A DNA stretch of 64,000 nucleotides from positions 746,001 through 810,000 of the forward strand of contig JAODUP010000084.1 of NCBI GenBank assembly GCA_025642065.1. The letters run 5' to 3'. Below, in pieces: positions 1-11,011 of the stretch. Position numbers and translations under genes: made by a program. Position 1 is the first letter of the stretch. Each line of letters opens with the position of its first letter. A model generated the notes under the pieces. That model worked only from the letters and a program-made list of their open reading frames with translations, did not search any database and had not been told where the DNA came from. This DNA is from Paralvinella palmiformis (lineage: Eukaryota; Annelida; Polychaeta; Terebellida; Alvinellidae).

Positions 1-155
1 AAATTACTTATTCATTATCAGCAATCATTTCTGTAGTATGATGAGAAGTAACCTTAATCTCATGTCTGTTTTATTGGGTTCAGATTAAGTTTAATATGAA
101 TATATCTATTGGTATTCTGTCATAATTGAGATATTTTCTTGGCTTGATATTTTCA

Positions 156-200
156 TGCACACACGCACGCGCGTGCGTGCGCGCTCGCGAAAACACATGG

Positions 201-240
<40 letters not shown>
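156..240. repeat. Alternating CG/CA tract then (CA)n(GA)n
   Basis: GCACACACGCACGCGCGTGC, then CACACACA and (AG)20. The purine-pyrimidine alternation could adopt Z-form DNA. Confidence 0.9.
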
Positions 241-241
<1 letters not shown>

Positions 242-1046
242 ACTGTTTTACACCTCTCCGGTATCCTGTTGTTTATTTCCATCAGATGATGGGAACCAGA
301 CAGGTGTTATAGTTGTCATATGTTAGTCTAATGTAACTAAGGTTTCTACCCTCTTCGTGTTATTATGGGACATTTTGTTATTTCACGGCGACATATCTAC
401 GGTAGAGGCTAAACAGTCCCAGCATCTTCTGAAGGGACCGAGATGAATTGAACGATGAAACATCTTTCAGGCTAAGATCGGGTGTTGAACTGGACATTTT
501 TGACCAACTGCACTACAAAGTTGGGATGCTGAAATCTTGCTCTTAACAATATCGTTTTTAATTATAATGATATTGGGTACGTCAGTGTGGACTGTTTCGC
601 TGCGGAAAATATAGTCGTGCACCTGTCATTGTTGTCTGATAGATTGTCGTGGACCTGAGGTTCAGATCAGCAGCATGTCGCTACTGTTGTGGATGACGCC
701 GATATAGAATACGTTGTTGTTGTTGTTGTTGTTGTGTCTCATATTGTTGTTGGCCACGTTAACGTGGGCATATTAGGATGAAGGCTGAATGTGTGAAAAA
801 GAAATATTTTCGGGCGTGCACAAAAACACGGCATGGCTTCAGCGTTAAATGCTCTGCAATGAATGGCTAAACGGCTCGAGCTTTTATCGAATTGGCTGAA
901 CGGCTAGACTCGGCTAAGCTTGTGGTCGTGGACGGTGTCATTGTTGGTTGTATTGTTTGTTGTCGTGGCCTGTATTTTTTTATCTCTGATTTATGACGCA
1001 CTACATCCAATCAGATCATCTTAGTTGCTTCTTCGGATATAATCTC

Positions 1047-1049
<3 letters not shown>
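241..1049. other. No gene seen
   Basis: Unique-looking sequence with a (TTG)8 tract at 712-735. No ORF with a recognisable domain. Confidence 0.6.
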
Positions 1050-1138
<89 letters not shown>

Positions 1139-1153
1139 ACACACACACACACT
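1050..1153. repeat. (CA)n(GA)n(CA)n microsatellite
   Basis: About 26 CA units, 15 GA units and 9 CA units in a row. It produces false Thr-His and Arg-Glu ORFs. Confidence 0.95.
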
Positions 1154-1651
1154 CATGCAGGCACACTTATGTGCACGAAGGCATGCATGAAAACACAATT
1201 TTGGCAAAGTTGTAAATAATATAACGCCTATTTGCTATTACATGTTTTAGTCAAATATAAAAGAAAATATTTGAGATATGGAAGAGTAAATCGATCAGAT
1301 TGTTGTCATCACAATATGAAATATGGGTAAGAAGTAAGGTCAAGGTCTTGGTCTCTTTGGGGGGCGCGGTTATGGTATTGCATTGATGTATACAGTTGAG
1401 CAACTGTAGAGTGTGAAATATTACAATAGATTGTAGCAATAATTGTGCAGTTGGCACTTTCGCAGGTTTGTGTTGAAGCCGTGAGTCAACGGGTAAGAAA
1501 AGGCATTTAGACGAGAAATTATGACCCGAAACTATTAACGTGGATCAATCAGCACCCTAGTTACTGTTTTCCTTTACGGTTTCAATTCTGGCTAACAGCC
1601 TCCCGTTAGCCATTGTCCCGTGACGTCAGCATCACCCTCATCACCATCATC

Positions 1652-1795
1652 GGTCTCTGCATGGCCTAACTGGTAGTTCGGTTGGCCGGGCCACAGACCT
1701 CTAGCACCTGGGTTCGAACCTCAGCCGAGCCATGTCGGATGAATGTCTCATGTTTCGTCTCATATTTAGCCTACTGCGTGCACCGGACTTGTCGT
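1652..1795 (+). mobile_element. tRNA-headed SINE with 18-bp tandem tail
   Basis: GCATGGCCTAACTGGTAGTT (A box), GGCCACAGACCTCTAGCACC and GGGTTCGAACCTCAGCC (B box), then TGAATGTCTCATGTTTCGTC and a 3' body that runs into the 18-bp array at 1796. Probably an A-related SINE. Confidence 0.5.
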
Positions 1796-1956
1796 GCGGC
1801 ATCATCATGTCATGCGGCATCATCATGTCATACGGCGTCATCATGTCATACGGCATCATCATGTCATACGGCATCATCATGTCATACGGCATCATCATGT
1901 CATACAGTGTCATCATGTCATACGGCATCATCATGTCTTACGGCATCATCATTAAC
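1796..1956 (+). repeat. 18-bp tandem repeat, ~9 copies
   Basis: Unit CGGCATCATCATGTCATA, with single-base variants (CGGCGTC, CAGTGTC). It follows the SINE body directly, so it may be an expanded CAT-rich SINE tail. It gives spurious ORFs in several frames. Confidence 0.85.
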
Positions 1957-2071
1957 ATAAACCTATTAAACATTTATAAGGCATGCTAGTTATCATCATC
2001 TCACGCTGGAAGACTTCGTTGTTTTTAACTGGTAAAGATTTGGTGAAGTAGATACTGGGAGATGCCTGGAG

Positions 2072-2272
2072 ATGATGATGATGATGATGATGATGATTGA
2101 TGCTTAACGGCCACTTTTGTGCACCTGGTAGGCTAAATGGGCCGAGCAACCTCCAAAGGTAACGAAGCGAAGTCAAAGATGGAACAGCCTTCAGATAGGC
2201 CGACGCCGAAATTCGAACCAGGTGGTAGTGATCTGTGGTCCAACGCGCTACTAACTAGACCACGGAGGCGCC
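2072..2272 (-). mobile_element. tRNA-derived SINE, family A
   Basis: In reverse complement the head reads GTGGTCTAGTTAGTAGCGCG (A-box-like), then GGACCACAGATCACTACCAC, then GGTTCGAATTTCGGCG (B box). The body is TGTTCCATC, TTTGGAGGTTGCTCGGCCCA and TTTAGCCTACCAGGTGCAC, ending in a (CAT)n tail. Full length, about 200 bp. Confidence 0.8.
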
Positions 2273-3324
2273 CGGGAGATGCCTGGAAGAATTGGTTCCG
2301 TTAGTGAGCAGGCACCGGGCTACTTGTTGTAATACGATGTTGACCATTTATGTCTGTAGTATAAAAATTAAGATTTATGGCAGCCTAACTTGCGCTAATG
2401 TTTCATCTGAAGTACGACTGATAGAGTAACATTGTCGCCGAGCTAACACATGTTTCTCCTATTGTAATCTATTTATTCGTCCTTCCATTTCGACGGCTAG
2501 ACACCCATCTCTGACTAAATGCTTGCTGACGGCATCAGTTTATCGAGCACGTTTAAAACCGGAGACAGCGTTGGATAGGGATGTTGCCTGTAAGAGGTCG
2601 ATGTGAAATGGGTTAGACTATAGGACGTTTCTGTACGGATTGATGTCTCTGTTAGCTGTCCGTCGTGTGGTTTTGGGGCAGACAAGATCGGGGGTTTTTG
2701 TTTTTGTTTTGGCCTGTAGCAATTAAAGAAAGCTAGATATTGATCGGATGCCGTTGTTCGTTTGGTCCAGGTCTAACAACCAACAGGCCGATCCGGAATT
2801 GATGACAGATTATTTGTTCAGCTGCTCACGTGACCAAAACCTGGATGGCGATGTTGATTGCCTGGATGTTTCGGGGGGGGGGGGGCATCATCAGTGGCCA
2901 GACAACAGTTGTTTTTCACTCTTCCACGTCGAGTATGATCCACCAAAGATCCAGAGATGACCTTTCTTAGCATCGCTTTTGCTCAAGTGTTTGACAAATG
3001 ATCCAGGCGTATGAATTGATCTTTGGCTAAATTGGCGTTATAGTAGCCGACAGTTATTATTATTATTATTATTATTGTTATTAATTACGGGAGAGAGACA
3101 ACTGTGACACATCTGTTAATTATCAGCACCAGATGCTATATGTAATAAGCTCATCTATTCACATGACTCTATCTATTATATATAGCCTACACTGGAATGA
3201 AGTGTCAGAAAGACAACTTTTAAAGGTCAAACTCATAATACAAATAACCTCAGATAAGTTGACAGGTGTGCTATGTGCTATCACTGATGGGTTTTTTCTT
3301 CTCTAATGGTAGGGTGCATGTTTA

Positions 3325-3328
<4 letters not shown>

Positions 3329-3367
<39 letters not shown>

Positions 3368-3433
3368 TATTTCCCTATGAAGTGGCCTCTCGGCCATATG
3401 CGACCATATGTGACCAGCACCGAGGCTAACAAA

Positions 3434-3466
<33 letters not shown>
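3329..3466. repeat. (TG)n and (CA)n tracts as an inverted pair
   Basis: A (TG)17 tract (to 3364) and a (CA)15 tract (from 3435) face each other across about 70 bp of unique sequence and can base-pair. Confidence 0.85.
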
Positions 3467-5364
3467 CGCACAGGGTCATATGGATAATTATAATGTTTCA
3501 TCACCATTCTTACCCTTCTAATGTAATCTATTGGAATAATATGAGTGAATTATAATGATGATTAAAAATAGTCATCCACAGACTTATCAGGTTAAGAAGA
3601 CAACAAAGGTAATTAGAACATCAGCGTAGAGATGGCATAATATTGTCTGGGAGGACACTCTCTATAACATTACAGACATATGCATATTAAAAAAGTTTCA
3701 GATCAGATTCATCAGTTACATACATCATACGTATGTTATATCAGAAGGTTCTATCATATTAGGGCTCTGTGAAAGTTGGGTTGTAGGGTTTTATGATAGA
3801 AACTGTTAGATGACTAGCTCTGAAATGTAGATGTTTTGTACGCTTTTTTAAAATATTCATATTCTATTATTTTATTCCCATCACGAAGTTCTCCGAGCTG
3901 TATGTGGGCGGGATGGGTGAATGTTGTTTAACGACACATCGGCACAATTTAGGTTATTCAGTGTCCTCGTATGTGGGCGGGCATGGTCCGTCCGTCCGTC
4001 AAGTGTGTGTGTGGGTTTTTTTTGCTTTCGTGTGTGCGCGTGCGTGTGTGCGCTCGCGTGTGTAAGTAGGTAAAACCCTAATCATTGGCTCTTCCAATCT
4101 TAACAGCCATAGCACTTGTCTTGTGTCATCTACCTGTAGTACCTACCTGTAGTATCTACTTATTGTTCTACCTGTTACGGTTATGTCATCTCCTAACCTG
4201 TGTTTCATCCCATTTCATTGCATCAATTATCATTAACATCGGCTTATAACATGTCAGAAGCAACCCTAGTCATAATTAAAGCTTTTTAGTGACTGGTCAA
4301 ACGTTACACGTTTCGTCATGAACAGTCGCTTCTCAATATTCAGTTCCCTGGTGAATTGTCCACAGTTGATATTCGCGTGATTCGTGATTCCCATCCCACG
4401 CTGCTAAACCACAGACGCGCGCCCCCCCCCCACACACACACACACACACACTCGCTCACTCACTCACTCACGTACACATATGTGTGAATAGGTATGTATG
4501 TGTGTGAAGGCGTTAGTTGTCACTTTTTTCTTCCTGTGACTTTACATTTCTATACAATCTCAATTATGCTGTTTAATATGTAGAATGTCTGCCGATGATA
4601 TGTGATGTAATTGTTGTATTTTCAGTCCTGATGTTATACTGGATGTTGTCTATATCATACTGGTTAGAGAACCGTATATTATACTGTTAGCCACCTAGCG
4701 GTGACATGATGATTGAGTTGTTTTTAAATGGGACACCTTATAGTAGCCTAACATATTGATTTTCTAGGAAACTGAGAATACTTAAGAATTGGTCTAACAT
4801 GGTAGCTAGCAATACAATAGTGTGTGCGTGCGCGCGCGCATGTGTGCCTGCCTGTGTGTGGGCTTGTATGTGCGTGTGTGTGTGTCGTGCGTGCGTGTGA
4901 GAGATAGATAGATAGAGAGAGATAAATCCACTTGTGTATCTTTCTCTAAGATGGCCATTTGTTTCTATGTTAATAACATCATATTGATATTTTGAATATA
5001 AAAAATATTTTTATACATAATGGAGTTATGATCAAACATTGCACACTTACCGATCATATCATATTTCAGTAATGTTTATTGATTTGTCACTTAGTTTTAT
5101 TATTGACTATCACGTGTTTCTGCGCCAGGTGCTTGAAATATCGGGCTCATTATCATTATTTATCTTGAGGGGGGGTGTAGCAGGCTGATACACCTTTTGT
5201 TACTGTTCACATACCTGTATTGTGTCTTGTCTATGGCCGCCATATTTAGGATTGACCAGAATGTTCTCTTTGTAGTAAAACTATTAATCCCTAATTATCA
5301 GCCAACAAAGATATTATATAGAGCATATTTATTGTGCCCATCACTGGAATGTGGGGAGGTATTC

Positions 5365-5365
<1 letters not shown>

Positions 5366-5404
<39 letters not shown>
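5366..5404. repeat. (TA)n microsatellite
   Basis: About 19 uninterrupted TA units. Confidence 0.95.
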
Positions 5405-5407
<3 letters not shown>

Positions 5408-6102
5408 TTAGCTTTTAGTACAGCTACCTTTATTAAATCAATATATTTTCAGTTTTGTTCAATATTTAGCTGACGTATATTATTACATATTATTACGTCT
5501 CATACTGGCGTAGATGTCTGTTTCAGTCATATTCACCGACTGATCGTCTGCTTCGGTCATGTTTACTGACTGATCCTCTGCTTGAGACACGTTTTAACTC
5601 CGTGGTTTGTTGACTGCTAAAGTGGTGTTCATTCGTTCTTGGTGTGCCAGATTCCTGCCTATCGGGATATTGTCTGCCGCAGACCGATCCGTCGTCGTAG
5701 TTAAACCGTCTCATAATTTCATCTCGCACTATTGGCCGCCATCTCTCTCCCTCTCCACGACATTTTCACATCATTAAGTCGACATGTCTGATATATTGGT
5801 GTCGTGTAAACAGATCGTCAATCGTCGGCTGTACCGAGTGGTCACAGCTGTCTGTTGTTATAGCACAGCTGTAAATTAGACCACCCACACCCTCCTTGGA
5901 CAGTCTGAAGCCTAGTGTCGTAAACCTAGACGCCGGTTGGGTGTGGGGGGGAGCTCTGCCGACTAGACACGGACGACACCTGGAAGGCCAGCACCGGATC
6001 GGACACACACACCTAGCACCGCTACATGATCAATTTCCAGCGTCGGGATCAACGTCTACTAGCTGTCCCCTGATTGACATTTATAATGCTAGGAACATCG
6101 GC

Positions 6103-6105
<3 letters not shown>

Positions 6106-6154
<49 letters not shown>
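6106..6154. repeat. (GT)n microsatellite
   Basis: About 24 uninterrupted GT units. Confidence 0.95.
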
Positions 6155-6155
<1 letters not shown>

Positions 6156-6394
6156 GAGGGGAAGTATTGGAAGAACAGCTAAAGTGGGGCTTTGTGTCAG
6201 CTGGACAGATTACGTGTTTGTTACAGGGAATGGCCTGGTGAGTGAAATAAATGAGCATTTAGCCATGTGGATCTTTTGTCTGTCCGCTAGCGACCAGGTT
6301 TTACTAGATTCTGGATATAAAAGAACGCCATTTGATGGTGGTGGTGCGGGGGGGGGGTGGTGTTGTGGTGGTATTATACGTTACAGAATAATGG

Positions 6395-6482
6395 TATAAT
6401 TGTCCTGGCATCTCTACGAGTGTTGCTGTAAACACGACTATAATTGTCCTGGCATCTCTACGAGTGTTGCTGTAAACACGAC
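6395..6482 (+). repeat. Perfect 44-bp tandem duplication
   Basis: TATAATTGTCCTGGCATCTC and TACGAGTGTTGCTGTAAACA, ending CGAC, occurs twice in direct succession (6395-6438, 6439-6482) with no difference visible. The identity suggests a recent event or an assembly slip. Confidence 0.9.
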
Positions 6483-7278
6483 TTAGTTGAGTCGGCCAAC
6501 TGTTGAGTGCCGACCAGATAAGACGTGGAAGGACCACCCTCCCACTCTCCATATCGTATTTAAAACGAACATGGCCGGGATCATCAAGTGTATAATATTT
6601 AATTATAATTGATTGTTTATCCCATTGTTGGCGTGATGTCATACAATCTGACTTTATATTATTTTACAAGTCACTAAATACGATGGATTGTGACTTGGAA
6701 TGATCGTGAAATGGTATCCCCCTCAGTCGTCACTGTATGTGTACATTTATGTGAATATGAACGCGTCCATACGTATGCATGCACGCACTCACGTACAGGG
6801 ACTGGTGAGACATTACACATGTCTCAGCAAGAAAAGTCGCCACTCTGGATTCAGTCCCCTGAAGAAACGTCCAGAGTTTGAATTCACGGTTCGAGATTCT
6901 CTGTGCCTGTGCCTTATTGTACACAGCTAAAACACACGTACAGCGCTGAAATAATGCTTGATAGTTACTATAACAGGGTGTTGTTTTCCACTAACTCTGT
7001 GCCTTTGTAGAGATGCAGATCCCGAAAGATGTATTAGATTTACGAACAAGTTTGCGAGATATGTAATTAAAACCACGTGCAGGTTATTTTAGCTATAATG
7101 GATGAGTTTCAGCTGTGAAGTCTGTGGGGGGAAAAAGCATAAATATCTATCTTTCTCTATTTTATTATTTCTTGCATTTACGGTATCAGGAAAGATGAAT
7201 TTTAAGGTATTTAGGTTTCTACTGTTGATGAAATATTTCCTGGGAGTAGCTTAAAATAAGGTTATTTTATTTAAATCA

Positions 7279-7301
7279 GTGTGTGTGTGTGTGTGTGTGT
7301 G

Positions 7302-7333
<32 letters not shown>
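7279..7333. repeat. (GT)n microsatellite, one interruption
   Basis: GT units broken once by TTG in the middle. Confidence 0.95.
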
Positions 7334-7336
<3 letters not shown>

Positions 7337-7884
7337 AATGATTAAAATCTTATTTCCTGTTACATGTCAATCGTGGTTTAGACCAAATATTGATCTGAAC
7401 TTGTAAAACACAGTCGCATTAATTAATGGTCTTTATCGACATGAAATGCCATTATATCAGTCACCAGTGATACCTGGCTAGATTAATAACTTCCAATTTA
7501 ACCGCTGTCTGTCAGCACACACTGAATGCTAATCTTGTCATTATCACCTGAGAACCTTACGGTGTCATATCAGAGCATCAGTCTGATTGGATCACGTACT
7601 GTTTTACTAACCAATAATTCATCTGCATCTAGTATAACCTATTAGTCTATTTTGTTATTATTCTCCCATGCATAGTTTAATGTACTGTAAAATCTTTCTG
7701 TTTCTAGATGTTATCTGTATTTCAAACTATATAGTCACCTTCATGCTAAATTCCTCAGTTGGGTTTTTGAAGAAATAGAACACTCACTGAATCATTCATT
7801 ATACATACTATGTCTGTTAAACTAGAACATTTGTACGAGTTTTTGTATTTTTTATCAGTTCTTGGTCATTCCGTGCGAGCGTAT

Positions 7885-7907
7885 TCTCTCTCTCTCTCTC
7901 TCTCTCT

Positions 7908-7962
<55 letters not shown>

Positions 7963-7963
7963 C
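7885..7963. repeat. Self-complementary (TC)n(TA)n(GA)n microsatellite
   Basis: TC tract (7885-7909), TA tract (7910-7938), then GA tract (7939-7962). The two outer tracts are complements of each other around a self-complementary centre, so the block is a near-perfect 78-bp palindrome. Confidence 0.95.
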
Positions 7964-8169
7964 TCACCCCTGTTGTAGCTGAACGTTTCTTTTGCCAAAT
8001 CGGTATTCCAGTTAGCCACATATCTATTTTAAGACCCTGATTTCGAGTTCCTGGCCTAAGTGTGAAGGATGTTTCATCTTTCATTTCCCCATTACCTTTG
8101 CGGATCACTGTGTTCATGTAGAAATGGTTGTATTGAGTTCTTTAAGGCCAATGAAATATCATTTTATTG

Positions 8170-8447
8170 GCCATGCCTCCTGTATTGATATGATAAAGTG
8201 GTATAACAGCATCTTGGACATAACGCAGATGAAGTCTCTTGAAAATTGTAAATCTGTTCTAAAAACACACCTGTTCAATGTTGCTTTCACAGATAAATAA
8301 TACTTTTCTTTTAAATCTCTTATAGGGCTTTTACAGACATATTATTTAGAGTATTATTATATTACATATTATTTGTACGGTGCCTTCGAATGGCTCGTGT
8401 ATTAATAAGGGCACTTGATTAAATATACACTATTATTATTATTATTT
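8170..8447 (+). mobile_element. 3' end of a CR1/L2-like LINE
   Basis: Codes NSILDITQMKSLENCKSVLK, then THLFNVAF before a stop. This is the typical last helix of CR1/L2-group reverse transcriptases (FKxxLKTHLF). A short 3' UTR and an (ATT)n tail (8429-8447) follow, as in that group. 5' truncated. Confidence 0.55.
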
Positions 8448-9246
8448 AACTTCATCTCCGGTTATTGGGAATTCAAAAATTATGATTAAACCACATCTAG
8501 TGTAACTCGTTTAGGCTGTCAGTTAAAGTGGTCTGAATTGATCGCGTATATGATCTGTTAAGCGATTTGGTATGTGATTTAGTATGTGTGATTGGCCTGT
8601 CACTGATGATAATTGTGCAATTTCTTTGAATAGTATCATTATTTATTTTAGAATATTTATTATTGTTTAGAAGTGGATTTCAACTAGTTGAAACTTTATA
8701 TTCTTCAGCCCTTAAAAGTTTAAATTAAATTAGCCGTTGGTTATAATTTGATTTTGGACACTTTATATTTAAGGTATTACTTGTACAGGTACTTAAGGCT
8801 TTGAGTGATTGCTGCTATTAAAGGCTCTTTACTAAATGTACGTCACGGTGATGATAATTATTATTATATTATTATTCTTATACCAGGATAATTTCATCAA
8901 CATCCGCTGATTTATGGATATGATTCGTAATAAATGATTTGTACTTCATACATTGAAGGTACTCAGGTGGTAACTTCACAGCGCGGATCATTGCCAATAC
9001 TCAATTTTGGAATTACCTAAACGAGTCCCCCCGTATACTGTGTAGATAATATCCCACACTCAGAGGGTGTGGGTAGGAGAGGTTAGGGTTATGTCTTTAC
9101 CTTACCCAAAAGATGTCTGCGTGTTGGGTGCTGGAACACCCCGACAAGTTGTTTGGTGACTTTTGTTAAGTGCCGCACTTAGCTTGATCACTATTATGTG
9201 TCAAGGATTTGTCTTAGACTAGCAGTTAGCCATACTTCGTACATGC

Positions 9247-9298
9247 TAGATAGATAGATAGATAGATAGACAGACAGATAGATAGGCAGGCAGGCAGC
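9247..9298. repeat. (GATA)n(GACA)n(GGCA)n compound tetranucleotide
   Basis: AGATAGATAGATAGATAGAT, then AGACAGACAGATAGAT and AGGCAGGCAGGCAG. Confidence 0.9.
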
Positions 9299-10252
9299 GT
9301 GTTTTAAACAGCAGGAAACACTTGTGTTATCGTACTGACAGCCTCGTACTAAGAACGTTAGCCGCTCAACTGGCAGCTCCGTTTTAGCGATAGCTTGAAA
9401 TAAAACATTCTGCTGTTTCCTGAACTTAAAACGATGAATAAGTACTGTGATGGGTGAGATTGGCGAGATGGCTGGTGAGTTGGAATGACTTATGGTGGTT
9501 GTGCGAATGAGTCAGTCGGAGAGTGAATACGTTTGTCGGTGTGCGTAAGGGGGAATGAGTCGATGGCATTAAAACATTCAAATGATGTTGTGTGTTGAAA
9601 ATTGTTGTTTCAGATACGTTTCATACCTCGGATCTGTTGATGTATTTGCTTAATGATGCAGCGAAAAGCGGTTTATACTCTCTGATGCTATTATTAACTT
9701 TAAATACAAGCCAAGCATTAACTGTCTGAAATGAGATGTCTAGCTGGTGTTTGGAGGCTGGGAATGACACCACGTGATAGTTCTGTTGATAATAGACACC
9801 ATCCGACCTACACCTGGTGCGATCAGTGGGCGTTTAAAACATCGCCTTTAAGGCCGACGTGGTGATAACTTGTTGGTTAAGTTTATCATTCTTAGTGAGA
9901 ACCCATCACTTCCGCATCTCAACACGGAGAGCACCAACGCTACGGTTACTAGGCATGAATCATGTTCTCCGACGAGTACAAATACCATTTTATGGACTCA
10001 TCCATTACAAGAATCAATGTTGGCGTCACTACTGTGTTGGCGTGAAACTCCGAAGTATTTCCATGTTGATCTGCTTCGTACGATTCCAGCAACGCCAATA
10101 AGATAACGGGGAGTTCATCGTGTGTATTCGTCTTATCATTTGTGTGCTATCAGATTGCACATTTTAAATGTCGACAATACTGGATGGCAAGCGCCGTATT
10201 TCTGCGGCACTCTCAATTAAGCCAATTATTTAACGTAATCATTTCAAAAGGG

Positions 10253-10432
10253 GGCGCTTCCATGGTCTAGCTGTAGCGTGTTGGACCACAGATCACTACC
10301 ACCCGTGTTCGAATCTCGGCGTGGGCATATCTGAAGGTTGTTTCATTTTCATTACCCTTGGAGTCGCTCGGCCCATTTAGCCTACCATGTGCACAAAAGT
10401 GGCCGTAAAACATCAATCATCATCATCATTTC
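10253..10432 (+). mobile_element. tRNA-derived SINE, family A
   Basis: Head CCATGGTCTAGCTGTAGCGT, B box TGTTCGAATCTCGGC, then TTTAGCCTACCATGTGCAC, AAAAGTGGCCGTAAAACATC and a CATCATCAT tail. Nearly full length. Confidence 0.8.
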
Positions 10433-10867
10433 AAAAGAACGCCTCACAGTTGGCTTTTATGAGAGATATTTTTGTTGCGTTTATCAGTAAAATCTTTGCT
10501 TTAGAAGTGTTTTTACGTTGTCTTCAACACTGTTCTTTAGAAGCAAGAAATAGTTGGTTATATTTAATGTATGATTTTATGTCAATAGTTAAATGATTCT
10601 TCAGTATCGATACCCGTACACTTCAGTAGCGATTAGAAATTATATTAATGATATAAAAAAAAATCATTTATACATCTTTACTGGTAGGAACCATTCAACA
10701 TTTCTGTACAGTAAACCCACTGAATATAAAGTTCCTTAAACTTAGATGGAAATGTAGAAATATGGATATTATTTACCAAGACAACGATGTAGAACTGGTG
10801 AATCTTAAGAAGAGATTTAAGATTTTCCGGGTGGATATGATGCACTTCTTTTCTGGCATGTATCAGA

Positions 10868-11011
10868 CTCCGTGGTCTAACTAGTAGCGCGTTGGACCAC
10901 AGATCACGACCACCTGCGTTCGAATATCGGCGGGCATATCTGAAGGGTGTTTCATCTTAGCCTACCATGTGCACAAAAGTGGCCGTAAAACATTAATCGT
11001 CATCATCATCT
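10868..11011 (+). mobile_element. SINE family A, internally deleted
   Basis: Head TCCGTGGTCTAACTAGTAGC and B box CGTTCGAATATCGGC, then TGTTTCATC joined directly to TTAGCCTACCATGTGCAC, so about 40 bp of the body is missing. It ends in a CATCATCATC tail. Confidence 0.75.

Larger units (their letters stand above)
2273..6105. other. No gene seen; simple repeats only
   Basis: Holds a G12 run (2874), (ATT)n (3055), a TG/CG tract (4020-4065), C9(CA)n(CTCA)n (4423-4473), a TG/CG/GATA tract (4820-4922) and (TA)n. The stretch 5.5-6.0 kb is less AT-rich and non-repetitive but shows no coding pattern. Confidence 0.55.

Noticed and set aside
993..1190. ORFs made of Thr-His or Arg-Glu runs (also 3266, 23709, 30864 and others)
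   Set aside because: Direct translations of CA/GA/GT microsatellites.
5896..6399. 167-codon ORF through a (GT)n tract
   Set aside because: The Cys-Val run comes from the microsatellite; the flanks show no protein motif.
10253..10330. tRNA gene suggested by A and B boxes (also at 1652, 15713, 25429, 30028, 63506)
   Set aside because: The anticodon arm does not fold well, and the same heads recur with linked non-tRNA bodies, so they are SINEs.
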